64,000 nt of DNA from Intestinimonas butyriciproducens (lineage in GTDB: Bacteria; Bacillota; Clostridia; Oscillospirales; Oscillospiraceae), in contig NZ_CP011524.1 in the NCBI RefSeq assembly GCF_004154955.1, positions 930,001-994,000 on the forward strand. Reading direction: 5' to 3'. The number at the start of each line of letters is the position of its first letter. The first letter of the stretch is position 1. Position numbers and translations under genes: made by a program. Under the pieces are notes generated by a model. The model was not told the DNA's origin. It made no database searches and saw only the letters and a list, made by a program, of their open reading frames with translations. Of the stretch, positions 8,431 through 15,339 are shown one piece after another.

Positions 8431-8889
8431 ATGCTGGAGCAGGCATTTAACGAAGTGTATACCAAATTCAAGCTTCATTTTTATCGCGCGGTTTTTGGAC
8501 GGTTTCAGAAGCGCGAGGCAAGCCTCACCACTGTGGAGACCTTCTGCATGGAAATCATCATGGCGCTGGGGCGGCCCACGGTCAACGAATTCTCCAGCTT
8601 TGTGGGGATTTCGCCTCCCAACGCCGCATATAAGATCAACAATCTGATCCAGAAAGGCTATGTGCGCAAGGAACAGTCGGAGGAGGACAAGCGGGAGTAC
8701 CATTTGGTGGTCACCCAGAAGTACATTGACTACTACAACATCAGCTACAGCTATCTGGGCACGGTGATGGCGCGCATCCGCGCGCGGTTCCCCGAGGAGG
8801 ATGTCAAAAAGATCGAGGAGATGCTGGATATCATCTCCGGGGAACTGATGCCGGAGATCCCTCTGCCCAGGCTGTCTCCACGGACATGA
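8431..8889 (+). CDS. MarR family transcriptional regulator, probable fab-operon regulator
   Basis: A 152-residue winged-helix protein. The recognition region is NEFSSFVGISPPNAAYKINN (about residues 53-72), followed by the wing around KEQSEEDKREYHLVVT (about 82-97), and then the long C-terminal dimer helices. In streptococci and lactococci the MarR protein FabT represses fab genes with acyl-ACP as corepressor. Here the gene lies after, not before, the fab genes, with its own TATAAT promoter and a strong ggggag site. The large palindrome upstream of acpP is a plausible target. The MarR call is firm; the FabT-like role is inferred from position. Confidence 0.8.
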   Translation: MLEQAFNEVYTKFKLHFYRAVFGRFQKREASLTTVETFCMEIIMALGRPTVNEFSSFVGISPPNAAYKINNLIQKGYVRKEQSEEDKREYHLVVTQKYIDYYNISYSYLGTVMARIRARFPEEDVKKIEEMLDIISGELMPEIPLPRLSPRT

Positions 8890-8893
8890 GAAA

Positions 8894-8933
8894 GGACCCG
8901 CCCCGCATTTTTGTGCGGAGCGGGCCCTTTTTA
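8894..8933 (+). terminator. Terminator after the MarR gene
   Basis: GC-rich hairpin with 14-base arms (two wobble or mismatched pairs), a small A/T loop and a run of T at 8928-8932, five bases after the regulator's stop. Confidence 0.85.
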
Positions 8934-8991
8934 TGACCGGACGGCTCCCAAGGGGACAGAGAACGACCCCTGTGAGAACCGTTCGGCCATA

Positions 8992-9162
8992 TTACATGCC
9001 CAAGGTCTGAGTCACGTTTTCAGCCACGTCCTCCATGGCGCGGACAGCCTTCTTGGCGGTGGCCTTCAGGGTCTTCTGCCTGGGGGCGAGGACCGCCATG
9101 CCCAAGGCGGCGCCGGCGGCCATACCAATACCAATATTGCGCAGGGTGTGATGGTGTTCCAT
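8992..9162 (-). CDS. Small protein with glycine-zipper segment, YtxH-like (hypothetical)
   Basis: A 56-residue minus-strand protein. It opens with MEHHHTLRN, then has a Gly/Ala-rich hydrophobic stretch IGIGMAAGAALGMAVLAP (about 10-28), followed by a basic amphipathic helix with many Lys and Ala. This layout resembles short YtxH-type general stress proteins, in which a membrane-associated N-terminus precedes a helical tail. ATG 9162 is chosen because AGGAGG sits 8-9 bases upstream; the longer frame to 9225 is outside the ribosome binding site. It is divergent from pyrC. Function is unknown and the family link is tentative. Confidence 0.6.
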   Translation of the reverse strand: MEHHHTLRNIGIGMAAGAALGMAVLAPRQKTLKATAKKAVRAMEDVAENVTQTLGM

Positions 9163-9224
9163 TTGCTTTTCTCCTCCTTTTCTCCGGTATGACGTTATTG
9201 TGTCCGGAAATGGAGAAAAATCCA

Positions 9225-9253
9225 TTGCTAAAAAATGCGCGATACGATATAAT
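9225..9253 (+). promoter_or_regulatory. Promoter of the pyrimidine operon
   Basis: TTGCTA (9225-9230), 17-base spacer, perfect TATAAT (9248-9253). Transcription would begin near 9260, giving a leader of about 90 bases before pyrC. Confidence 0.8.
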
Positions 9254-9276
9254 ATACCTGCAATTCGTCAAGCCGG

Positions 9277-9306
9277 AGGGAACGGGGAACCGGTCCCTTT
9301 CTTTAT
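9277..9306 (+). promoter_or_regulatory. Leader hairpin before pyrC, possible attenuator
   Basis: Arms at 9277-9285 and 9290-9298 with a GGAA loop and one mismatch, followed by TTCTTTAT. An intrinsic-terminator-like hairpin between promoter and first gene suggests attenuation. I see no convincing PyrR-binding loop or alternative antiterminator, so the mechanism is open. Confidence 0.4.
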
Positions 9307-9348
9307 GTATACCAAGAGGAAAAACGAACGCGGGAAAGGAGCGACAAA

Positions 9349-10647
9349 GTGAAGCTGCTCATCCGGAAGGGCCGCCTGGTGGACCCCGTGGGGGGGATCG
9401 GCGGCGTGATGGATATTCTCATCGAGGACGGCAAGCTGGCCGTCATCGGAAGCGATTTGAGGGAACCGGAGGCCCGGGTGATCGACGCCAGGGGCCTCAA
9501 CGTATGCGCGGGCCTTGTGGATATGCACGTCCACCTGCGGGAGCCGGGCTTTGAATATAAGGAGGACATCACCACCGGAGCGGCGGCGGCGGCCCGGGGA
9601 GGATTCACCTCCGTAGCCTGTATGCCCAATACCCGGCCCGTGCTGGATACGCCGGAGCAGATCGAGTATGTGCTCCGGCGGGCCGGGGAGTCCTGCGGCG
9701 TGCGGGTGTGGCCCATCGGGGCGGTGTCCTGGGGACAGAAGGGGCAGTCGCTCACCGACGCAGCGGCCCTGAAGGAGGCCGGGTGCGTGGCCCTCTCCGA
9801 CGACGGCGTGCCCGTGCAGGACGCCAATCTGGTCCGGGACGCCATGATCCGCTGTAAGCGGCTGGGACTCACCATTCTCTCCCACTGCGAGGACGCCAAC
9901 ATGGTCCGCAACTACGCGGTGAACGAGGGCCGGGTCTCCCGGGCGCTGGGGCTGCCCGGCCGTCCCGCCATCGCGGAGGAGATCATGGTCATGCGGGACG
10001 CCATGCTGGCCGAGGAGACCGGCGCGGCGGTCCATATCTGCCATGTGTCCACTGCGGGAAGCGTGGAGATCATCCGTCAATTCAAGAAAAAGGGCGTGGC
10101 CATCACCTGCGAGACCTGCCCGCAGTACTTCACCCTTACCGAGGACGAGGTGCTGGAGCAGGGAAGTCTGGCCCGGGTCAACCCCCCTCTGCGCACAAAG
10201 CTGGACGTGGAGGCCATTCTGGAGGGCCTGCAGGACGGTACCATCGACGTCATCGCCACCGACCACGCCCCCCACTCGGCCGAAGAGAAGGCCAAGCCGC
10301 TGGCGGAAGCGCCCAGCGGCATGGTGGGGCTGGAGACTGCGCTGGGCGTGACGCTGACCGCCCTTTACCACACCGGGTTCATGGACCTTTCGGATATCCT
10401 GAAAAAAATGACGTTCCACCCGGCCTGCATCCTGCGCATTCCCAGGGGGCGGCTGAGTCTGGGGGGGGAGGCGGACTTTACGATCTTCTCGCCGGACGAG
10501 GAGTGGACCGTGGAGCCGGACCAGTTTGCCTCCAAGGGCCGGAACACCCCCTTCAAGGGGAGAAAGCTCAAGGGCAGAGTGAAATACACCATCGTAGGCG
10601 GCAGAGTCGTCTACGGGGATGAGGGAGGACGCGCGGATGTCGTTTGA
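9349..10647 (+). CDS. pyrC: Dihydroorotase
   Basis: A 432-residue amidohydrolase of the long (type I) dihydroorotase class, which cyclises carbamoyl-aspartate in UMP synthesis. Zinc-site motifs are DMHVHLREPG (His60, His62), SHCED near residue 180 and ATDHAPHS near 303. The substrate-binding MPNTRP segment is also present. GTG 9349 has aaaggagcg 6-7 bases upstream. It is first in pyrC-pyrF-pyrK-pyrD and overlaps pyrF by 11 bases. pyrB, carAB and pyrE must lie elsewhere. Confidence 0.94.
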   Translation: MKLLIRKGRLVDPVGGIGGVMDILIEDGKLAVIGSDLREPEARVIDARGLNVCAGLVDMHVHLREPGFEYKEDITTGAAAAARGGFTSVACMPNTRPVLDTPEQIEYVLRRAGESCGVRVWPIGAVSWGQKGQSLTDAAALKEAGCVALSDDGVPVQDANLVRDAMIRCKRLGLTILSHCEDANMVRNYAVNEGRVSRALGLPGRPAIAEEIMVMRDAMLAEETGAAVHICHVSTAGSVEIIRQFKKKGVAITCETCPQYFTLTEDEVLEQGSLARVNPPLRTKLDVEAILEGLQDGTIDVIATDHAPHSAEEKAKPLAEAPSGMVGLETALGVTLTALYHTGFMDLSDILKKMTFHPACILRIPRGRLSLGGEADFTIFSPDEEWTVEPDQFASKGRNTPFKGRKLKGRVKYTIVGGRVVYGDEGGRADVV

Positions 10648-11560
10648 CGTATTACAGAAAAAAATCATCGAGAAAAGGAATCCCACCGTGGCGGGGCTGG
10701 ACCCCAAGCCGGAGCAGATTCCGCCCCATATTTTAAAGATGGCCTGCGACCAGTATGGCGAGACGCTGGCCGGCGCCGCCGAGGCGGTGTGGCAGTTCAA
10801 CAGAGGGCTGATCGACGCGCTCAGCGACGTGGTCCCCGCTGTGAAGCCCCAGTCGGCGTACTACGAGCGGCTGGGCTGGCGGGGCATGGAGGTCATGGAG
10901 CGCACCATTTCCTATGCCCAGGAGAGGGGGCTCTTCGTCATCGCGGACGTCAAGCGGGGCGACATCGGGTCCACGGCCCAGGCGTATGCCGACGGCTGGC
11001 TGGGGGAGACCCAGGTGGGAGAGAGCGCCTGCAGCGCCTTCCATGCCGACTGCGTGACCCTGAACGGCTACATGGGCTCCGACACGGTGCTCCCCTTTGC
11101 CGACACCTGCCGGAAGTACGGCAAGTGTCTGTTCCTGCTGGCCAAGACCTCCAACCCGGGCTCCGGCGAGCTCCAGAACCTGACCGCCGGGGACCGGCTG
11201 GTCTATCAGCTTCTGGGCGATATGGCCGAAAGGCTGGGCGCGGGCACCGAAGGGGACTATGGCTACGGCCTCGCCGGCGCCGTTACCGGGGCCACCTATC
11301 CTGAGGAGCTCAGAGAGCTGCGCGCCCGCCTGCCCCATACCTTCTTCCTGGTCCCCGGATACGGCGCACAGGGCGGCACCGCCGAGGACGTGCAGTACGC
11401 CTTCGACCGGAAGGGCTGTGGGGCCGTCGTCAACGCCTCCAGGTCCATTATGTGCGCCTGGCAGAAGACCGGAAAGGGCGGGGCCGACTTCCAGGAGGCC
11501 GCCCGCGCCGCCGCCGAGGCCATGCGGGACGCCATCGGTCAATATGTGACCATTCTTTAA
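10637..11560 (+). CDS. pyrF: Orotidine-5'-phosphate decarboxylase (type 2)
   Basis: A 307-residue enzyme that makes UMP from OMP. The active-site motif DVKRGDIGST (Lys106, Asp109) and the length of about 300 residues place it in the longer type 2 subfamily, not the ~240-residue type. Near the C-terminus VPGYGAQGG forms the phosphate-binding region. The ATG at 10637 is favoured because gggagg is about 8 bases upstream; an in-frame ATG at 10619 has no site. It overlaps the end of pyrC. Confidence 0.94.
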   Translation: MSFDVLQKKIIEKRNPTVAGLDPKPEQIPPHILKMACDQYGETLAGAAEAVWQFNRGLIDALSDVVPAVKPQSAYYERLGWRGMEVMERTISYAQERGLFVIADVKRGDIGSTAQAYADGWLGETQVGESACSAFHADCVTLNGYMGSDTVLPFADTCRKYGKCLFLLAKTSNPGSGELQNLTAGDRLVYQLLGDMAERLGAGTEGDYGYGLAGAVTGATYPEELRELRARLPHTFFLVPGYGAQGGTAEDVQYAFDRKGCGAVVNASRSIMCAWQKTGKGGADFQEAARAAAEAMRDAIGQYVTIL

Positions 11561-11580
11561 AAGAGACGGAGGAATCAGCC

Positions 11581-11778
11581 ATGGCGGAGGAAAAGAAGTG
11601 CGTCGCCTGCGGGGCGGCGCTGGAATATGTCCGCCCGGCCCTGCTGCCGGACCGGCTGAATTTCCTCTCCGCCCGGGCGGACCTGTACCTGTGCCCCCAG
11701 TGCGGGCGGTATGAGTTCTACCGGGACCCCCGCTGGATCCAGCGGGACGAGGAGAAGCGCCGGAAAGAGAAAAAATAA
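11581..11778 (+). CDS. Small zinc-ribbon protein inside the pyr operon
   Basis: A 65-residue protein with two CxxC knuckles (Cys7/Cys10 and Cys38/Cys41), the spacing of a zinc ribbon, and a strongly basic C-terminal tail rich in Arg, Lys and Glu. ATG 11581 has a clear ggagg site. It lies 20 bases after pyrF and 17 before pyrK, so it is co-transcribed with them. I do not recognise the family. A metal-binding structural or RNA/protein-binding role is possible, and nothing in the motifs points to pyrimidine chemistry itself. Confidence 0.7.
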   Translation: MAEEKKCVACGAALEYVRPALLPDRLNFLSARADLYLCPQCGRYEFYRDPRWIQRDEEKRRKEKK

Positions 11779-11795
11779 CCAACGGGAGGTGCCCC

Positions 11796-12608
11796 ATGCC
11801 GGTCCAAACGCAATGCACGGTGGCGGAGGCCGTCCGCCTCAACGATTTTGCCTGCTCCCTTACGCTGGACGTGGGGGAGGAGATGGCCGGGCAGATCGCC
11901 TGCGGCCAATTTGTCCATATCAAGTGTGGTCACTCCCGTCTGCTCCGCCGACCCATCTCCATCTGCGACTGGCAGGAAAATCTCCTGCGGGTGGTCTTTG
12001 AGGTTCGGGGCGAGGGCACCGAATGGCTTGCCCGCCGGAAGGCCGGGGACAGACTGGATGTGCTGGGCCCGCTGGGCCACGGCTTTGACGTCGCCGCCGG
12101 GAGCCTGCTGGTGGTGGGAGGCGGTATCGGAGCGCCCCCCATGCTGGGCTGCGCCAAATATGCAGCCAGTCGGGGAAGTGAGGTCCACGCGGTCCTGGGG
12201 TTCCGGGACGCGGAACACAAAATGCTTACAGAAGACTTCGCCGAGTGCTGCCGCTCCCTGAACGTCATCAGCGACGACGGCTCCACCGGGCGCAGAGGCT
12301 TTGTCACCGAACTGGTGGAGGAGTTCCTGGAGAGCCGGGTGTGCGAAGGCTGTACGGCCTGCGGCGCCTGTGGCCTGGCGCCTGCGGTCCCGGCGGTGCT
12401 CGCCTGCGGACCCAAGCCCATGCTCCGGGCGGTGGCGGAGGTCTGCGCCCGGTACGGCGCACCCTGCCAGGTCTCTCTGGAGGAGCGGATGGGCTGCGGG
12501 GTGGGGGCATGCTTGGTCTGTGCCTGCAAGACCAGCGACGGACACAGAAAGCATGTGTGCAAGGACGGTCCCGTATTCCGCGCCGAGGAGGTGGACTGGA
12601 ATGATTGA
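11796..12608 (+). CDS. pyrK: Dihydroorotate dehydrogenase electron-transfer subunit
   Basis: A 270-residue FAD/[2Fe-2S] subunit that passes electrons from dihydroorotate dehydrogenase B to NAD+. The flavin domain has RRPISI (about residues 51-56), the pyridine-nucleotide domain has VVGGGIGAPP (about 106-115) and ACGPKPM (about 204-210), and the C-terminal cluster ligands are in CGVGACLVCACK plus a later Cys. An extra tight cysteine group, CEGCTACGAC, occupies residues 183-192 within the nucleotide domain. The stop overlaps the pyrD ATG by 8 bases, fitting a stoichiometric PyrD-PyrK complex. Confidence 0.92.
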   Translation: MPVQTQCTVAEAVRLNDFACSLTLDVGEEMAGQIACGQFVHIKCGHSRLLRRPISICDWQENLLRVVFEVRGEGTEWLARRKAGDRLDVLGPLGHGFDVAAGSLLVVGGGIGAPPMLGCAKYAASRGSEVHAVLGFRDAEHKMLTEDFAECCRSLNVISDDGSTGRRGFVTELVEEFLESRVCEGCTACGACGLAPAVPAVLACGPKPMLRAVAEVCARYGAPCQVSLEERMGCGVGACLVCACKTSDGHRKHVCKDGPVFRAEEVDWND

Positions 12609-13512
12609 CAGTAAGGTCACGCTGGCGGGGGTGGAGCTGAAAAACCCCATCGTGGTCCCCTCCGGCACCTTCGGCTTCGGCCGGGAATACGGACAGTTTT
12701 TTGACCTGAGCGAGCTGGGGGCCATCTGTGTCAAGGGGCTCACGCCCCAGCCCCGGGAGGGCAATCCCTCCCCCCGTATTGCCGAGACCCCTATGGGCAT
12801 CCTCAACTCCGTGGGACTCCAGAACCCCGGTGTGGACGCCTTCATCGCCGGGGAGTTGCCCGAGCTGAGAAAGCACGACGTAAAGATCATCGCCAATATC
12901 TCCGGCAATACCCCGGAGGAGTACGGCGGCATGTGCGAAAAGCTCTCCGCCGCGGGGGTGGATATGATCGAGGTCAACATCTCCTGCCCCAATGTGAAGG
13001 CGGGGGGACTGGCCTACGGCACCCGGCCGGAGCTGGCCGCCGAGGTCACGGAGATCGCGAAAAAGAACGCCACCGTGCCCGTTATGGTGAAGCTCTCCCC
13101 CAACGTCACCGACATCACGGAGATCGCCCGGGCGGTAGAGGAGGCGGGGGCCGACGCCATCAGCCTCATCAATACCATCCGGGGGATGCGCATCGATGTG
13201 AACACACGCCGCCCCATTCTAAAGATGAACACCGGGGGTCTCTCCGGCCCCGCGGTGCTGCCTGTGGCGGTGCGCATGGTGTGGGAGACGGCGAACGCCG
13301 TGAAGATTCCTATTCTGGGCATGGGCGGTGTCTCCAAGGGAACGGACGCCGCCGAGCTGATGCTGGCGGGAGCCGCGGCGGTGGCCGTGGGCACCGCCTC
13401 CTTTGCCGACGTCTACGCGCCGGTGCGGGTCCGGGATGAACTCTTTGCCCTAGCGGAGCGGCAGGGACTCGCCCACATCTCCGCGCTCACCGGCGCTGCG
13501 CAGCCCTGGTGA
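12601..13512 (+). CDS. pyrD: Dihydroorotate dehydrogenase B, catalytic subunit
   Basis: A 303-residue FMN-binding TIM barrel that oxidises dihydroorotate to orotate. The active-site base is Cys129 in VNISCPN, which marks class 1 enzymes, and the neighbouring pyrK shows it is the NAD+-linked 1B type. PSGTFGFG, NSVGLQNPG and GMGGVSKGTDA are further family segments. I chose ATG 12601, overlapping the end of pyrK, in preference to upstream in-frame starts within pyrK. It is the last pyr gene here. Confidence 0.95.
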   Translation: MIDSKVTLAGVELKNPIVVPSGTFGFGREYGQFFDLSELGAICVKGLTPQPREGNPSPRIAETPMGILNSVGLQNPGVDAFIAGELPELRKHDVKIIANISGNTPEEYGGMCEKLSAAGVDMIEVNISCPNVKAGGLAYGTRPELAAEVTEIAKKNATVPVMVKLSPNVTDITEIARAVEEAGADAISLINTIRGMRIDVNTRRPILKMNTGGLSGPAVLPVAVRMVWETANAVKIPILGMGGVSKGTDAAELMLAGAAAVAVGTASFADVYAPVRVRDELFALAERQGLAHISALTGAAQPW

Positions 13513-13569
13513 GCGCAGGCGGAGGTGCTCCGCCCCAATGAAACCTTTGAAAGCGAGGCCATTCTACCC

Positions 13570-14718
13570 ATGACTCAAATCTACCTGGTCCGCCACGCGG
13601 AAGCCGAGGGGAATCTCTACCGCCGCATCCACGGCCATTACGACAGCCTGATTACCGACCTGGGCTACCGGCAGATCGCCGCTCTGGCCCACCGGTTCGA
13701 GTCCATCCATGTGGACGCGGTGTACTCCAGCGACCTCTTCCGCACCCGGACCACCGCCGGGGCCATCTACAAACCCAAGGGCCTGTCCCTGGTCACCCGG
13801 AAGGCCCTGCGGGAGGTTTCGATGGGCGTTTGGGAGGACAGACCCTGGGGGGAGGTCCACCGCACCGACGCACAGCAGCTCGCTTGGTTCAACGCCACGG
13901 ACGCCCGTTGGGGTGTGGAGGGCGGCGAGACCTTCCAGCGCCTGCGGGAGCGCATCTCCGCCGCCATCAAGCAAATCGTCCGCAACCACCCCGGCCAGAC
14001 GGTGGCCGTGGTCAGCCACGGTACCGCCATTCGGAACGCCCTGGCCGTATTCCAGGGTATGTCCATTGAGGAGTCGGCCGCCCTGGACCACAGCGACAAT
14101 ACCGCCGTGTCCCTGCTGGAATTCGAAGGGGATGCGGTCCGGGTGGTGTTTCACGACGACAACAGCCACCTGCCGGAGGAGATCTCCACTTTTGCCCGGC
14201 AGAAGTGGTGGAAGCAGGACACCGGCGCGCTGGCCGACGCCAACCTCTGGTTCCGCTCACTGGATATGGAGCATGAGAGTGAGCTGTACCGCCAGTGCAG
14301 AGGGGAGGCGTGGCTCAATATTCACGGCTCCTGGGACCATTATGACGGCGACGCCTTTGCCCGCGACGCCCTGTTCCAGTGGCGGGACGACCCCCGGGCG
14401 GTCTCCTGCGTGATGCTGGGGGACGAGGTGGCCGGTCTGGTGCAGATGGATATCCGCCGGGATGCCGACAAGGGAGTGGGGTATATCCCCTTTGTCTATA
14501 TGATGCCGGCCTATCGGAAGCAGGGGCTGGGCGTCCAGCTCATCGGAGAGGCGGTGTCGGTCTACCGGCCTCTGGACCGGAAGTATCTGCGCCTGCGGTG
14601 TGCGCCGGACAATCTGGTGGCCCAGCGGTTTTATAGGCGGTACGGATTCCGTAAGGTGGCCGAGGCCGCGGGCACCCGTGTTCCTCTGGACATTATGGAG
14701 AAGTACATCGGGTATTAG
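13570..14718 (+). CDS. Histidine phosphatase / GNAT acetyltransferase fusion protein
   Basis: A 382-residue two-domain protein. Residues 1 to about 205 are a histidine-phosphatase (phosphoglycerate-mutase-like) domain with LVRHAEAEGN at the start and the second catalytic His in VVSHGTAIRNA. The rest is a GNAT N-acetyltransferase domain with the acetyl-CoA loop YRKQGLGVQL and the C-terminal AQRFYRRYGFR motif. The ATG at 13570 begins the phosphatase motif; an in-frame GTG at 13525 is less likely. It follows pyrD by 57 bases, perhaps in the same transcript. Substrates are unknown; similar fusions occur in other Firmicutes. Confidence 0.85.
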   Translation: MTQIYLVRHAEAEGNLYRRIHGHYDSLITDLGYRQIAALAHRFESIHVDAVYSSDLFRTRTTAGAIYKPKGLSLVTRKALREVSMGVWEDRPWGEVHRTDAQQLAWFNATDARWGVEGGETFQRLRERISAAIKQIVRNHPGQTVAVVSHGTAIRNALAVFQGMSIEESAALDHSDNTAVSLLEFEGDAVRVVFHDDNSHLPEEISTFARQKWWKQDTGALADANLWFRSLDMEHESELYRQCRGEAWLNIHGSWDHYDGDAFARDALFQWRDDPRAVSCVMLGDEVAGLVQMDIRRDADKGVGYIPFVYMMPAYRKQGLGVQLIGEAVSVYRPLDRKYLRLRCAPDNLVAQRFYRRYGFRKVAEAAGTRVPLDIMEKYIGY

Positions 14719-14750
14719 GGCCGCTTGTTTGCATGCCAAACGCCGGAGAG

Positions 14751-14969
14751 TCAGCGGAAGGCGTCTGCGATGAGCCTGGAGCCCAGACGAAAGCCCCGCC
14801 GGAAGGCGGACCGGGCCCCGCATTCCTCCTTGAGGGTGCTGCTGTCCACAATGCGCAGCAGCAGCCTGCGCTGCTGCTGGTCCAGCGTCCGGCGCAGCGC
14901 GTCTACGCTTTGGGTGAATTCCGCCTCGGCATTCAGATAGATGTGACTCTTTTTAAAAAAATGATTCAT
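14751..14969 (-). CDS. Small DUF6809-like protein
   Basis: A 72-residue minus-strand protein with an amphipathic, charged helical centre (many Gln, Arg and Leu) and a C-terminal segment FRRGFRLGSRLIADAF. This resembles small Firmicute proteins often found beside XRE regulators and annotated as DUF6809. AAAGGAG precedes ATG 14969. It is divergent from an XRE regulator, and two palindromes lie between them. Function unknown; the family link is from recall of the C-terminal pattern and is tentative. Confidence 0.55.
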   Translation of the reverse strand: MNHFFKKSHIYLNAEAEFTQSVDALRRTLDQQQRRLLLRIVDSSTLKEECGARSAFRRGFRLGSRLIADAFR

Positions 14970-14987
14970 AAGAATTACTCCTTTTAG

Positions 14988-15026
14988 CACTAAAAAGTGA
15001 TATCATTATATCGCCACTATTTAGTG
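14988..15026. promoter_or_regulatory. Pair of CACT-AGTG operator-like palindromes
   Basis: CACTAAAAAGTG (14988-14999) and CACTATTTAGTG (15015-15026) are two related 12-base palindromes 27 bases apart, between the divergent small gene and the XRE regulator. They are likely autoregulatory sites for the XRE protein. Confidence 0.6.
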
Positions 15027-15044
15027 ATGTCAAGAGGTGGAGCT

Positions 15045-15257
15045 GTGAAATTTAATGAACGACTGAAAAAGCTGCGAACGGATGGAAAAGAGACGCAGAA
15101 GGCCCTCGCCCAAGCAATTGGTGTGTCTACGTATCAAATCATCCGTTTTGAAAAAGGCGAGCAGAAGCCCGGCTTTGACAACCTGTGGGCTCTTGCCGAT
15201 CACTTTGGGGTGACGGTGGATTACCTGATGGGCCGCACGGACGAGAAGAGAACATAG
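15045..15257 (+). CDS. XRE-family DNA-binding regulator
   Basis: A 70-residue protein that is a single helix-turn-helix: ETQKALAQAIGVSTYQIIRF (about residues 15-34) followed by GEQKPGFDNLWALADHFGV and DYLMGR, the standard XRE/Cro layout. GTG 15045 is chosen because aagaggtggag precedes it and MKFNERLKKLR is a typical beginning; earlier in-frame starts lie over the operator palindromes. Dimeric palindromes just upstream suggest self-regulation. It may pair functionally with the divergent small protein. Confidence 0.85.
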   Translation: MKFNERLKKLRTDGKETQKALAQAIGVSTYQIIRFEKGEQKPGFDNLWALADHFGVTVDYLMGRTDEKRT

Positions 15258-15339
15258 CGCGGCTGCGGCGGGTGGTCCTGAACTGCCCGCCGTTTCCGTT
15301 TCCGGAAAAAATACTACGATGGATAAGAGGTATGACGCC

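Noticed and set aside
9255-9300. PyrR-binding loop in the pyrC leader
   Set aside because: The sequence does not match the conserved PyrR anti-antiterminator loop and the leader is too short for the classic mechanism.
9268-10800. A 510-codon minus-strand open frame
   Set aside because: Antisense to pyrC and the start of pyrF; no start signal and no domain.
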